The notes below the pieces were generated by a model. It saw only the letters and a program-made list of their open reading frames with translations. It was not told the DNA's origin and ran no database searches. A stretch of DNA of 64,000 bases from Iris pallida (lineage: Eukaryota > Streptophyta > Magnoliopsida > Asparagales > Iridaceae): assembly GCA_029216955.1 (NCBI GenBank), contig JANAVB010023996.1, positions 10,791,919 to 10,855,918 on the forward strand, given 5' to 3'. Position numbers and translations under genes: made by a program. Every line of letters begins with the position of its first letter. The stretch's first letter is position 1. This document shows positions 1 to 12,076 of this stretch, in pieces.

Positions 1-84
1 TACTCGAGTCGGGCTGGAGTCCGCTCGATACGTAGCTGGCTTGCTCACGAGCTCGCGTCCGAAAACCGGGCGCGGGTCGTGACA
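1..84 (+). mobile_element. 3' end of a gypsy LTR (element G, 5' LTR)
   Basis: This segment ends in a GGGTCGTGACA terminus, followed at once by AGTTTTGTGGTGGTCCATGC. The same junction style (GTGAYA, then GTGGTGGCCCATGCAGG) is seen at the end of the C and D LTRs, so I read it as the last bases of a 5' LTR that begins before the window. Orientation is inferred from the purine tract and second LTR start found downstream at 634-649. Confidence 0.7.
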
Positions 85-648
85 AGTTTTGTGGTGGTCC
101 ATGCAGGTCAGAGCATATCGTATCGGTTACGTAACTGTACTGATACGAGCCTGCGCATTTGACTAAACCTTAGAAATCTCAATCTACTCTGCCTTGAAAA
201 TTCTCTTAGAAATTCTCTACGTCCTTGAAAATTCCATATTTGCTCTCGATTATACTTCCTTGCTTTCCGTATCATTGATTCTCGTCCCTTTTACTTCGAG
301 GTGACGAACGATCGTGTTATTTAGGATTTATCAGAAATTCTTAAGTTATAGTGTAATATTGTTTGACTATTAAATATTTGGTTGTTTATATATATGAGAG
401 ATTATAGATACCATATAGTCACTAGTTAGAAGATTATAAGACTTTAGTGACCGTATTTTGAGGAGTAGTGTGACCAAAGGTGGGTAGAAGACCTCGAGAT
501 TTCGTAGTTACAAAATGATTAGGAGGAGGCTATAAACTATTTTTGAGGAATTAAAATTGAGGAGATTAAGGTAATGTAGACTTTGAATTTTAAAGAATAG
601 TTATGAATTGGAATTTCGAGGACAAAATTATTTTAAGGTGGGTAGATT
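85..648 (+). mobile_element. Short non-coding interior of gypsy element G, ending in polypurine tract
   Basis: Only 564 bp separate the LTR end at 84 from the next LTR start at 649. No gag or pol reading frame is present. The left part resembles a leader, and the right part ends in a TTTCGAGGACAAAATT-like stretch and a purine-rich AAGGTGGGTAGATT tract (634-648). The same 3' untranslated and priming arrangement precedes the 3' LTRs of C and D. G therefore looks like a pol-less, non-autonomous or internally deleted gypsy element. Primer-binding identity is not clear. Confidence 0.65.
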
Positions 649-1251
649 TGTAGCCCCCCTTCCCAAAATTTTTGAAATATTTTTTATTATTTATTTGATA
701 TAAATGGTGATTTTTAGAATTAATTATTTGGTTAACTACTACAATAGATGGTCTTAGTCATAGTTGAGATTTGGAGTACAAGGTGACTAGGAATCATGGC
801 ACGAAAAGTGCAGTGACGTGTCTGGACTAGTGTATTAGTCCTGCCAGGGAAGGCCGAGCCATAGTGATGTCCTAACTAGGAAAATCAGGCCAAGTTGCGA
901 CTTAACCTCTATAGTTGTTTTAATTATATATTAATTTATTTATTGACGTATAGAATACCGTGTTGTACCAAACCAGTCCGGACAGAACCCAAACTAAGCA
1001 CAAGCCCATGCAGTGATGTGGTGCATCCAAGATGTCTATATAGACGTATTTTAAGCATATGCATTATTTTATATTTATTGTAGGATATACAAATGTTTTC
1101 TACAAATAAGTTGTTGTGCGTATAATATAAAGTATTAGTACTATTTAGGTGGCACTTCTGGGATACTTGCATTGACTTGTGTCGACCAACTGGAGCAGGA
1201 GTGTAGGAGGTTCATCCAAGTCTATACCCATTAACGGTCCATCTTATTTTG

Positions 1252-1258
1252 TTATTAC

Positions 1259-1310
<52 letters not shown>

Positions 1311-1318
1311 TTATTATC
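1252..1318. repeat. (ATT)n microsatellite
   Basis: Uninterrupted TTA/ATT triplets lie within the G LTR. They create meaningless poly-isoleucine frames. Confidence 0.95.
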
Positions 1319-1376
1319 AATATTATTAAGGTTATTAAATAATACTATTTTATCATTGTTGGTTATATGTGTGTGA

Positions 1377-1402
<26 letters not shown>
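1377..1402. repeat. (AT)n microsatellite
   Basis: Simple AT dinucleotide run in the G LTR. Confidence 0.95.
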
Positions 1403-1409
<7 letters not shown>

Positions 1410-1684
1410 GTATATGTACATATATAAATATCCGTATATATGTATTTGTGCATATATAAATATACTATATATGTATAGATATATATACAGTTTTAAATAT
1501 ATAGATATAAATAAATATATATGCATGTATGTGTATGTATATATAAATATATGTGCAAATATGTGTATTTGTGTGTATACATAAATATAGTATATGTGTG
1601 TAAATAAATGTATATATGTATGTATGTAAATATAATATGAAGAGGAATATAGGGACATATATGTTGTGTAAATAATTATATATA

Positions 1685-1772
<88 letters not shown>
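1685..1772. repeat. (TG)n followed by (TA)n microsatellite
   Basis: A short TG run (to about 1700) passes directly into a long TA run. It lies in AT-rich G LTR sequence. Confidence 0.95.
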
Positions 1773-1779
<7 letters not shown>

Positions 1780-2139
1780 TACGCATATATACATAGGTAT
1801 TTATGTGTATGAATATATATATATAGGATTAATTGCTAAACAAAAAGAGAAAAAGAAATAGAAAAAGAAAAAGGAAAGGAGATAAATCAAATTCGGCCCA
1901 ACCCATAGGAGCCCAGACCCAGCCAGCCGGCCCAGGCCTAAAGACCCGGCCCACATTGAACAGAAACCCAGCTAACAAAACCGACTAGCAGCTAATATAT
2001 GCAAGCCCATGAGCCCCGACCCCTGTTCTGTTTACAGCGCAGGAATACCGAATACATATACGTATGTAGTGTAGAACTAGAAAGTATATATTCCCAGTTG
2101 CCAACCTTTAATTGGAAGGCCCGACACTGAAACTAACAA

Positions 2140-3018
2140 CACTAAGGATAAAATTGATGGCTCAGAGTATATACATTTGGAGATCTGAAGTGCTTTGTAT
2201 ATGAATATCCTGGTTTATGGTTAGCCTGCTTCGATATATACTAATTTTCTAGAAAATAATTTTTTTTTTATCTTAGACTCTATAAGTAATCACATATCGG
2301 TAAGAAGATCATCCTCAGTCAGTTGTATTTGTATATATATGTGGCCATATATTATGGCATGATAAATCATTCACTTGGCTTAGTAATAAAAGCTCGCTCT
2401 GTCATATATTCAAGATTTTGAACATGTATTGCAAGTGCATGATGCTTTATGAGCACAATCAAATGTTAAATGTTGATGTAGTTCTACAAGTGCTTTATAT
2501 ATATTCAAGATTTCAACAACACAATCAAATGTTATTGTTGTTGTAGCTCTGCTGCTTTGACACTTTATTTAATTGATATGAGAAGTTGCAGGCAAAACAT
2601 TATTTAAAACTGACATGGAAATTTTCTAACATTTATTCTTTCTTCTTCTAAAATGTTCGGTCATGACCTATGCCACATTCTTCTTCTTCTTCTTCTTAAA
2701 TTTTGCTAATATTTATTCTTGATTGCAAGAAAGAATGAAGGAAAGATCTTGAGGATAGGATTAAGGTCATCAAAAGTTAAAGCTCAGGTAGATTGTTTGC
2801 AATATTATATATTGCATTTGTATCTATTTTATTTGTATCCCCTATTTTACTCCAAAACTTTTATTTTATCCTGCACTTTATTTGGATCCTCTATTTTACT
2901 CCAAAACTTTTATAGAGTTGTACTTTTTATCTTTCTAAGTAAAATTCCATGTCTAAATCATGGAAAACATGTTATATTTATCTTTTTATGTACTTTTATT
3001 CTAAAGTTAAAACTTAAA
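2140..3018 (+). other. Non-coding 5' part of the CACTA element
   Basis: AT-rich sequence upstream of the transposase start. It includes a TTC triplet run (about 2679-2697). No subterminal repeats or gene were recognised. An open frame from 2719 runs into the transposase, but family similarity begins only at the methionine at 3019. Confidence 0.5.
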
Positions 3019-5403
3019 ATGGATAAATCATGGATGTCACAGGATAGAATGTATAGGGAATACGGGGACGGAGTAGAAGAGTTTCTCGAGTTTGCAAAAC
3101 TATATTCATATAATCCTAATTCTATTCGACGTCCATGCAAAAAATATGGATATTTGATATTTCAAACGCCAAGGGACGTAAGAAAACATTTGTTTCGGAG
3201 GGGTATCGATCGAAGTTATATAATATGCATTTGGCATGGTGAGGAACATAGGAAGATAGGATCGACAAGCTTTGAAACAATTGATGAACAAACACATGAC
3301 TATAAAGATGACTTTTTTGATGATGCTGTAAATGATGTAGAAATGGTTAATGCTGCATATGAACATGTTTTTGATGACCCCAAGTCATTTAATTCTCTAC
3401 TCGAAGATGCTGAAAAGCCTCTTTATACCAGTTGTTCAAAGTATACAAAGCTATCAGGATTGATAGGATTGTAAAACATTAAAGGAAGATTTCGGTTGTC
3501 TGACAATAGCTTTTCAGAGTTGTTGAGAAGCCTTCATGATATGTTCCTAACACAAAATGAAATACCTTCATCAATGTACGAGGCTATGAAGATAATGATA
3601 GCTCTAGGTTTGGAGTATGAGAAAATACATGTATGTCCCAATGATTATATACTTTATAAAAAGGAGTACATCGATTTAGCTGAATGTCCCAATTTTGGAA
3701 CATCAAGATGGAAGAAGCCAACTGATGTTCCTCATTAAATTTTTAGTAAAAAAGTACTGCCAAACTTCTATAGTATTTTCCTCTCATTCCTCAGTTTAAA
3801 CGGATGTTTTAATCCTCACGGACAACAAGGGACTTGGCATGCTAATGAAAGAGTAGTTGATGGCAAATTTTTGTCACCCTGCAGACTCCCCAGCATGGAT
3901 GTTGGTTGACCATAAGTGGCCAGATTTTGCGAAAGAACCTAGAAACCTTTGACTAGCTCTTACAGCTGATGGCATAAATCCACATAGGTCCCTTAGTGGT
4001 AAGTACTGTTGTTGGCCAGTTATATTGGTGACCTATAATCTACCGCCGTGGTTGCGCATGAAAAGAAATTTCATGATGTTGCTATTGATATCAGGTCCAA
4101 ACCAGCCTAGCAATGATATTGATGTTTATTTAGCACCATTAGTTGATGACTTGAAACTTTTATGGGAAGTGGACTTGATACTTATGATGCACAAAAATAT
4201 GAGTTATTTACTTTAAAGGTTGTATTATTGTGGATCATTAATGATTTTCTTGCATATATAATTTTGTCTGGTTGCACTACCAAGGGGTATTATGCTTGCC
4301 CTATATTCGGGGAAGATACTTATGCGTCTAGACTTAAACATAGTGGTAAAAATGTGTACACTGGTACAAGGAGGTTTCTCTCACGATACCATCCGTTTCG
4401 CAGTCAAAAAAAGTTTTGGTAAGCAGGAATTTCATGATCCTCTAAAATCTTTGAGCAAAAAGGAGATATTTGAAAAGGTTAGTAAAATTTTAAACTCCTG
4501 GGGAAAGAAACATGCAAAGTGCAAAGCATGTAATTTTGGTGAAAGAAGATGGATGAAGAAGAAGTCAATTTTTTACATACTTGACTATTGGGAACACTTG
4601 CATGTTCGCCACACACTCGATGTTATGCACATCGAGAAAAATATTTGTGAGAGCATATATGGTACATTTCTTAACATTCCTTGCAATACAAAGGATGGAG
4701 TCAATGCTCGTCTTGATCTTGTGGATGCGGGTTTAAGGACAGAACTAAAACCTAATTTTGAAAGAAGACGTACTTATTTTCTGCGAGCTTGTTACACATT
4801 AACAAAGGATAAGAAAAAGATATTTTGTCAAACATTTCTAGACATGATGGTCCCTGAAGGTTACTCTTCTAATATCAAAAATCTTGTCTCAATGCAAGAT
4901 TTGAAGCTTTATGGTCTCAAATCACATGACTGTTATACACTAATACAACAACTACTACAGGTGGCAATCCGTTCAATTTTGCCTAAGCCGGTTAGAGTTG
5001 CTATTACTCGATGTTGCTTCTTCTTCAATACAATCTGCAAGAAAGTGGTGGATGTGAATGAGCTAAACGATATTCAAAATGGTCTCATGGTCACTTTATG
5101 TATGTTGGAAAAGTACTTTCCACCGTCTTCCTTTGATATTATGGTCCATTTAACTCTCCATCTTGTTGCACAAGTCAGGATATGTGGACCTATTTTCTGA
5201 TATGGATGTATCCAATTGAAAGGTGCATGAAACCCTTGAATGGTTATGTACCGAATCATAATCGTCCCGAAGGATGTATTACAAAAATGAAAAAAATTGT
5301 CACATTCAATATGGTTGGACAACCTATCGGGGAGGCTGGGGCAGAATGTGTCACTTTGATTGGGCTTATTGCATGTTCTATAATACCCATTACTTATGAC
5401 AAT
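3019..5403 (+). pseudogene. CACTA TNP2-like transposase, broken
   Basis: Family role: TNP2/TNPD-type transposases cut CACTA elements at their terminal repeats in the nucleus. The start (MDKSWMSQDRMYREYGDGV at 3019) matches the usual MD-KSWM N-terminus of the transposase-associated domain, and IRRPCKKYGY lies in its Cys-rich part. Then follow, in several frames, ALGLEYEKIHVCPNDYILY and ECPNFGTSRWK (about 3590-3710), VTYNLPPWLRMK (about 4028), NDIDVYLAPLVDDLKLLWEV (about 4115), SGCTTKGYYACPIFGEDTYA (about 4270), RHTLDVMHIEKNI (about 4610) and WMYPIERCMKPLNGYV (about 5200). All are characteristic transposase-21 and C-terminal blocks in the right order. Stops at 3472 and 3736 and several frameshifts make it non-functional. 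Some breaks may be introns. Confidence 0.88.
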
Positions 5404-5579
5404 TAGTGAAAATTTCCTCAAAATATCAAATACAATGCATGGTCAACAGTGGAGGTAATTTTTACTTATGTAGAAAAAAATATTTTGTGTTTATTGATTA
5501 GTTCTTATTAGTTGTAAATTATAGTAATCTTCCTATATGCAACAAACTTCTATCGTAGACCCAAAAGCTAAAAGAAATT

Positions 5580-6212
5580 AATTACAAACAATGGGTGTTG
5601 CATCAAAATCATTCCAGCATACATTGACAATTATATTCTTGCAAATATGGACAACCTTGTAGTTCTTAAAAATCCCCCTCAAAACTATAATTTTATCAAT
5701 CGACATAAATGGTCCAAGTTTGTGACATCTCGTCTTTCTAACGACTTTTCGGTATCGTACTCTTAGATATGTTTAACTATGCAACTACAGAAATTCTTGC
5801 TTACCATCAAAATAAATTCCATTGTTATTTCAGACCCGCCACAAAGAGCAACAAAGTCGGAGAAGGAAGCATGTATATAGCCATAGGCCAAGCTAAAAAA
5901 GCTATATCGTTTAAGAGAAGAAATTTTAAGTAATATTATAATGAGTTTTATATATTTTATTTGGAATTTTAGGTCATCATATTATAGAATGTTCATTTTA
6001 TACAATAAGTTTTCCTGAATAACAAGAGAAAGAAGGTACATAAACTAAGGAGCAAGTAGACTGTTGTCTTTTTTGGATGCTAGCTCGAAAGAAACAAAAG
6101 TAGCATGTAGGCACCAGTTCTATAAAAATACTAGGGTGATAGTGAACATGCTAAAGAAGATGATGCCCCATCGATAGTTTATGATCCAGACACACAAGTA
6201 ATGGTGGATAAG
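5580..6212 (+). pseudogene. Second CACTA gene, N-terminal part (interrupted by T1)
   Basis: HKWSKFVTSRLSNDF (5703-5751), followed by a basic block around HVYSHRPS (about 5855), matches the segment found in the second gene of plant CACTA elements, often annotated as plant transposase (Ptta/En/Spm or transposase-24 type). Its biochemical role is not well defined. The reading frame contains stops and frame changes. The segment ends at the T1 target site (ATTAT, 6213-6217) and resumes at 16192. It is probably a spliced gene, but I could not fix exon borders. Confidence 0.65.
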
Positions 6213-6217
6213 ATTAT
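6213..6217. other. Target-site duplication of T1, left copy (ATTAT)
   Basis: Five bases before the terminal TGTTGG. The right copy at 16187-16191 is ATTGT, one mismatch apart. Confidence 0.75.
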
Positions 6218-6981
6218 TGTTGGAAAAGAAGCGCGAAAATCTTTTCCCAAATAAGAGAATACCTGCGAGAGAACCGATCAATACAACGCATGAACCAAAC
6301 AACAAACACAATCCACGCAGACACAGAGAATTTTTGACGTAGAAAACCCTTGCGGGAAAATACCATGGAACGATCGGAGTCCAACCCTGAGAAGCCTTCA
6401 CTAATGAAATAAAGGAGTACACCCTCTACAAACTTCTCCGATCCAATACGAATCCCCACAACACTTAGAAGCAAGAACAATGATTACATGGCTACGAAGA
6501 ACAAAGACGACGAGTAGAGATTACCCGAACACGATCTTCCTTCGAAAATGGCCTTCAATCCTCCTTCTTCTCTCCCAAAGTTGCAATGGCACTCTTGCCA
6601 CTTTTTCTCTCTCTTGTATGTGTTACGTATGTTATTAGGGTTAGGAAACACCATATGTAAACACCCTAATCCCACAACAAAACCTGGACCGTAGGATACG
6701 ATCCAACAATGATTAAGTCACCCTGAAATCCACTTCAGCCCGATAATACAGAGTTCGGGCAGAACTCTGTGTTTTGGTCACAGAACCATTCTGGAACCAA
6801 AGGGCAGAGTTCGGTCCGAACTCTGCCTTCCCTGTTCTAGTATGCCATATGTTGGATCCCGAGTTTCTCCGTTGACTCCGAATGGCCTCGTCACCTCCCC
6901 GAGCTTCTCTGACACACAGACGGCGCTAGTCTCACTCCGGGATCTTCTCAACATAGGTTGGGAACCCCACCCACTCCAACA
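6218..6981 (-). repeat. 3' LTR of copia T1 (764 bp)
   Basis: It matches 15422-16186 over its whole length with scattered substitutions. Two palindromes (6748-6770 and 6803-6827) are conserved between the copies. Confidence 0.92.
6748..6827. promoter_or_regulatory. Pair of palindromes in the T1 LTR
   Basis: ACAGAGTTC and GAACTCTGT are 9-bp arms around a 5-base centre (6748-6770). GGCAGAGTTCGG and CCGAACTCTGCC are 12-bp arms around one base (6803-6827). The second is also perfect in the other LTR (16008-16032), where only the central base differs. Cruciform formation, RNA hairpin or dimer-protein binding is possible. No function is shown. Confidence 0.6.
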
Positions 6982-6998
6982 AATCTCCCCCTTCACAA
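6982..6998 (-). other. Polypurine tract of T1
   Basis: Read on the minus strand, the bases just before the 3' LTR are GAAGGGGGAGATT. This is the expected purine-rich primer for plus-strand synthesis. Confidence 0.8.
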
Positions 6999-7742
6999 CT
7001 AGGTGGAGGAACTCGTTATTTCGACAATCCGCCTGCAGTACTCAAACTTCTCCTTTGGTAGAACCATCGTGAGCATGTCCTCTCCATTGTCATCAGTATG
7101 AACCTTCTCGAGCGTTGCGTCCTTCTTTTCAACCATATCCTGTATCCAATGATACCGAGTCTCGATGTGCTTGGACCGACTATGAAATGTCTGGTTCTTT
7201 ACAAGGTGAATAGCACTCTGACTATCGCAAAGCAAAGTATACTGCTCATGCTTCAGCCCTATTTCCTGCAACAGCTTTTTCATCCACAGCAACTCTTTGT
7301 AAGCCTCCATCGTCGTAATATACTCGGTCTTTGTCGTCGACAAGGCAACACACTTCTGCAAATGCGACTGCTACGATACTGCTCCACCAGCAAACATCAT
7401 CACATAGCCCAAAGTCGATCGTCTTGTGTCTACATCTCCAGCCATATCAGCGTCGGTATATCCAACCAGCTTCGGTTCGTCACCACCAAATGAAAGTCTC
7501 CAATTGGCAGTGCCCTGAAGGTATCGTAGAATCCACTTGACCGTACTCCAATGTATCCTTCCAGGATTTGAAAGATACCTGCTAACTGTGCCAACTGCGT
7601 GAGCGATGTCTGGCCTCATACACACCATAGCATACATAAGGCTTCCCACAGCTGAGCATATGGAACCCGCTCTATAACATCCTTTTTGTCCTCGATAGAT
7701 GGACACTGCTTCTCGGTGAACTTAAAGTGAGCCGCAAGGAGG
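6999..7742 (-). pseudogene. T1 pol C-terminal part: end of reverse transcriptase and RNase H
   Basis: This is the downstream part of the T1 polyprotein, cut off from the rest by S1. The order on the minus strand is SLMYAMVCMRPDIAHAVGTV (about 7600-7660), SRYLSNPGRIHW and LVGYTDADMAGD, then a frame change near 7370. Next come RNase H blocks: KTEYITTMEAYKELLWMK, LLCDSQSAIHL, RSKHIETRYHWI and a DMLT-like end before KFEYCRRIV. These are standard copia RNase H motifs including the catalytic Asp of CDSQSA. It ends within a few bases of the polypurine tract, as in related elements. Confidence 0.88.
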
Positions 7743-7747
7743 CAACT
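7743..7747. other. Target-site duplication of S1, left copy (CAACT)
   Basis: Identical to 12072-12076. It lies inside the T1 pol gene. Confidence 0.9.
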
Positions 7748-10282
7748 TATAACACCCACTTTTCTAAAATGAGGGTAATTTTGAATTTTTATAATTATAA
7801 TCATTTAATAATGATATTTAAATCATGTTATAATTTTTGGTAATTTTTAATCAATTTTAAACTATTTAAAATATTGAAATGTGATTTTGATGGTTAACTA
7901 GTGTAACCCTAGAATTGTTAAGCCTGGAGACTAACTATAACCAAGGGAGCCTAGTCATGTGATTAGGATGACTAATTGCAACTTTTTAGCCTAAGGGTAT
8001 TTTGGTCATTTTGATAATTTTATGAAATTATAAATTATATTAATTAAATATGTGCTAGTTAATTATTAAGACTTGACCTAGAAGTTTAGCCTAATCTAGA
8101 TTAGTCATGAGGATTTGATGATGATTAGGACCTCTCTACTAAGTGCCAAGATTAGCAATATCTAGATATTTCTAAGTAGGATATATCTCCTTAGGATATT
8201 TGTAAAAGGAAAGCCTTAGGACTAAATTGAACCAATGGGAGGACTTAAAATTGGGTGGAGAAGCCTTAGCCACTCATCTACATCTAAACCTAACCCTAAT
8301 TCATTTTGTGGCCAGTCATACAAGCCCCCTCCCCCCCCCCCCCCTGAGTATGCTCCTATGTTGTTCTTGCCTCTTTTAAATACCTACAAAGAAGCCTAAC
8401 TTGTTCTTCCCCAAATTCCTCCCTCTTTATCCAAATTGATCCCAAATTGAGTCAAATCAATTGCATCATCATCCCCAACAGTAGAAGATGATAAGGGAGT
8501 CTAGCTAGCAAGGATTCGAAGTAAATTGACCATTTCATTTGGAGAAGAACACCTTCCTTTTTTTTATTTTTATTGAGATTTCCTCTCAATAGGTAATAGA
8601 CATAAAACCTATTTAAATTTCAGTTTCTTTCCATAGATGCATTCATTTAGGGTTCCCCTAGGTGTAGCCCAAGTTTGGTAGGAATTTATATTCATTTCGT
8701 GTCCGTATCGGACACGTATCAGTCCATATAAACATGTGTTCGATGAAATGCCTAAACCAATATTTTGATAACCATTTTTGAAACTATTTTCATGAATTTA
8801 TAGCCCTATATATAGGGATTAGTTTTGCCTATGACTGAGTTGAATTCTGCTCATTTTTCGTGTTCAAATTGGACACGCACACTGTGCACGAGATACTGCA
8901 CAGGGGATACTGTGATCCCCTATGGCTCGCGTGTCCTAGCGGACACGACATGGCACCATTTGCCATAAAAATTCATGGACACGTGGGGGTACCCACTAAC
9001 ATCATGTCCATGAAGTTTTATGCGTCCTCGATCAGTGTGCGCGAAGAAATCGCATATGCACTGGTCCTTGCCTACGCGTGGCCGCTCGGGTTTTTGCTCT
9101 CTGACACGCATCGATTGACACGTGCAGACCAAATTTGGATACCTCATGTCGTATCCAGGGTGTATCCCTAATGCTAAGCTACATGTGGGTATGACCCCGC
9201 GGCGTGTCGTGTCCCGTGGCGTGTCCACGAGGGCCATGACACATCACACGAGGCTGTGTTCAGAGTAAACACTGATACTTCCTATTTTTGTCAATTAGAC
9301 ACTTTGTGTCCACTTGTGTGGACACGAATGTACCCCTCTGACACGCTAACATGTGGCACACACTCTGTACATACTGATTTTGGGTTTTGATTGGTTTTCA
9401 AGTTCGAATTTAGGGTTTTCAATGTCGAAATAGGGGTGTTCTGATACCAGTTAACTGAAATGTTTTTTTTGAAGGTTTAAATGAGTTTCTAAATGATTAA
9501 ATATTAAAAGTTAGATGTTAATTAGTAACTGTATATACAGGAAATTCATAGGAGTATTTGTTTTGGGATTTCATGGGATTTCGAATTTGAATTTGGGGAT
9601 TTCATGTTAAGCTGAAAATGAAAATGGTTTTGGAAAAAAAACTGAGTTTATATGTTAAACTTGAACATGAACTGGGATTTTAAACTGTGAATTGGGACTT
9701 GGTTTTTTTGATATGATTGGTTTTGTTGTATATGTTTTGATCCATGAGTTACTGAATATTAATTGTGAACCTGAGAATAGGGTTTCAACTAAGAATTTAA
9801 TGTGAACTGAGTTGGGTTTAGGTTTTTAACTAAGTTGGGTTTTGTTTGACATATGGAAAAAATTGTGAACTGAGTTTTAGAACACTGTTAACTGAAATTG
9901 TATGAATTTAGATTGGGTTTTAATATTGATAGTAGACATTGTAATGTAGATGTTGGTTTGATTTTATAGACTATGGTTGTATGAATGTATATATGTATGT
10001 TGGTAAATATGCATGATATGACTGAACTAAATTTTCTGAGATTAATACAATGTATGCAAAACTGAATGTATGTATTCAATGTATGCATATATGAAGGCAT
10101 GTATGCATATATTAATATATGCATGCATGTATGAATCTATGTATGCATGTATGAATATATGTATGAAGTGTAATATACATGAAGGTAATGCAATACATAA
10201 ATGCAAGAATGAATAAATACAATGCAAGAATGCATCATAATCTAATACAAGCATGTAGGATTGAATGTGATGAATACAAATA

Positions 10283-10389
<107 letters not shown>

Positions 10390-10469
10390 CTACAAAGATT
10401 TTTTGAATGTAAAGTCTTTGATTGTGTATATGATATTGATATAAGGTTTTGGCATAGGCTTGGTATAGG

Positions 10470-10730
10470 CTTGGCTTGGTGATTGACCTAGTTAGACTGG
10501 AGTTGACCTAGATTGGTGTTGACCTAGTTAGACTAAAGTTGACCTAGATTGGACTTGTTGACCTAGTTGACTAGACTGTTGACCATTGTTGACCAAGAGT
10601 TGATTTTAACCCAAAATGACCTAGAATTGACTAACCTAGACTAGTTGACCAAACCCAAGATAATTTGACCACGGTTGACTATAGTTGACCTAGTTTAACT
10701 GTATAGTTGACCAGAGGTGACCAAGAGTTA
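10470..10730 (+). promoter_or_regulatory. Cluster of TTGAC (W-box-like) sites in S1
   Basis: More than a dozen TTGACC or TTGACT words occur in about 260 bp, mostly on the + strand and often as GTTGACCTAG. TTGAC[CT] is the core bound by plant WRKY factors. The cluster looks like an amplified degenerate repeat, and any regulatory effect is inferred. Confidence 0.55.
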
Positions 10731-11098
10731 ACTTTAGCCTAGATTAACCTAAAATTTATGTAGATGTATTGTACACTTCATTTATCATCCCTTGTATACA
10801 TCTTGACTTGTCTTGCTCTAAACAGGAGTCAGATACCTCGATTCGGATGGTATATTCTCACAAACATTCAGATCGCAGGCGAGTACATTCTCTGATCGTT
10901 TCATATTTACTAGGACTTATATTCTTGATCTAGATTACTTTACTTGATGCTGTCACGTTATCATTACGGATTGGTACTATATGGATCTTTTCATGAGATG
11001 TTATCCCCCTTAGCGGGCGCATAGGATATTTCATGTCATGTGTTTCATGTACATCATATATTCCTTGCTCTTGCATTATTTATGTACTCTTATGTTCT

Positions 11099-11172
11099 CT
11101 CATGTGCTTTCATGTACGCTCATGTACTTTCATGTGCTCTCATGTACGTTCATGTTTCCTCATGTGCTTCGT
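11099..11172 (+). repeat. 10-bp tandem repeat TCATGTRCNY in S1
   Basis: Seven consecutive decamers start with TCATGT (for example TCATGTGCTT, TCATGTACGC, TCATGTACTT). Looser copies continue on both sides. Confidence 0.85.
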
Positions 11173-12071
11173 GTGTAACAAAAATATCATGTTCGTAACG
11201 TAACTTGACTGGATTCTTCTGTATTGATTGTGGGTGGGGTGAGTATAAATGGTCATATGATTTACCCATCATGTTTACTCTGTTACTTTTCATGTGTTAT
11301 CATGTACAACATAGCCTTCTTGGCTAGTGTCCCTCATGTACACCCATGTTATATCATGTACAACCCAAGCCAATTATATGCCATCTCGTACTCTAAATCA
11401 CTAGTCACTTTCAGTTCTTACCTATCATGTATATATTTCCAGTTATTAAATATCTCTCATATTTTTATGTACATCTTCTTACAGCATTTAATGTATCTTA
11501 CTCTATTACTTGCTTTATATTTCCTGCCATGATATGAACTGCGTGAGATGTATTGTGCTCGTTCATGTCCTGACTAGACCTGTTGAAAATATTACAGATG
11601 ATGAGGAGGAGTTTACCCTACCTACTACGGAACAGGCATAGACGACACTTGTAACCTGGACCCCCAGGAGGTTCAGGCAGCTGCTGAGGATGACATTACT
11701 GCTTAGAGTAGATAGTTTAGTCTGTTATTTTCCTTCTTCTTGTTTTTGTGTTCTGGAGTTGTATTATTTGGGACCTTATGTTATTCTGGATGTTGTGGAG
11801 ATGTTATCTTAGACACTTAGACCTCTCTCTTGTTTATGTTTCAGTCTGTAGTTTCAGATCATATCTATCTATCTATCATTCGTACTTCTTCCTTAGTTCA
11901 GATTGAGATTGTACATCTTATATTTTTCCTCCATTCAGAGAGTATAAACTGTGCAAGTACCTTTAACTGTTAGATGTATGTAACCTAGGACATCGTTTTA
12001 CCGCCGACATTGCGGCGTAGGCTGGATGTACCCACTTCTCATGCCCTTATACTAGGGTGCGGGTCATGACA

Positions 12072-12076
12072 CAACT
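12072..12076. other. Target-site duplication of S1, right copy (CAACT)
   Basis: Identical to 7743-7747. Confidence 0.9.

Larger units (their letters stand above)
649..2139 (+). mobile_element. 5' part of the second (3') LTR of gypsy element G
   Basis: It starts TGTAGCCCCCC directly after the polypurine tract. It contains several microsatellites and then a block of GGCCCA-rich sequence (about 1890-1960) of the kind common in long gypsy LTRs. No LTR end (TGACA) is seen before the CACTA sequence begins, so the LTR is probably interrupted or truncated. The right boundary is a guess tied to the candidate CACTA terminus at 2140. Open frames here are only translations of AT-rich repeats. Confidence 0.55.

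Noticed and set aside
1179..1794. Poly-Ile and Tyr/Ile-rich open frames
   Set aside because: They come from ATT and AT/TG microsatellites.
8860..9237. Overlapping frames on both strands in S1 (8860-9171 and 8920-9237)
   Set aside because: They lie in a solo LTR and read the GGACACG-rich sequence. No homology signal on either strand.
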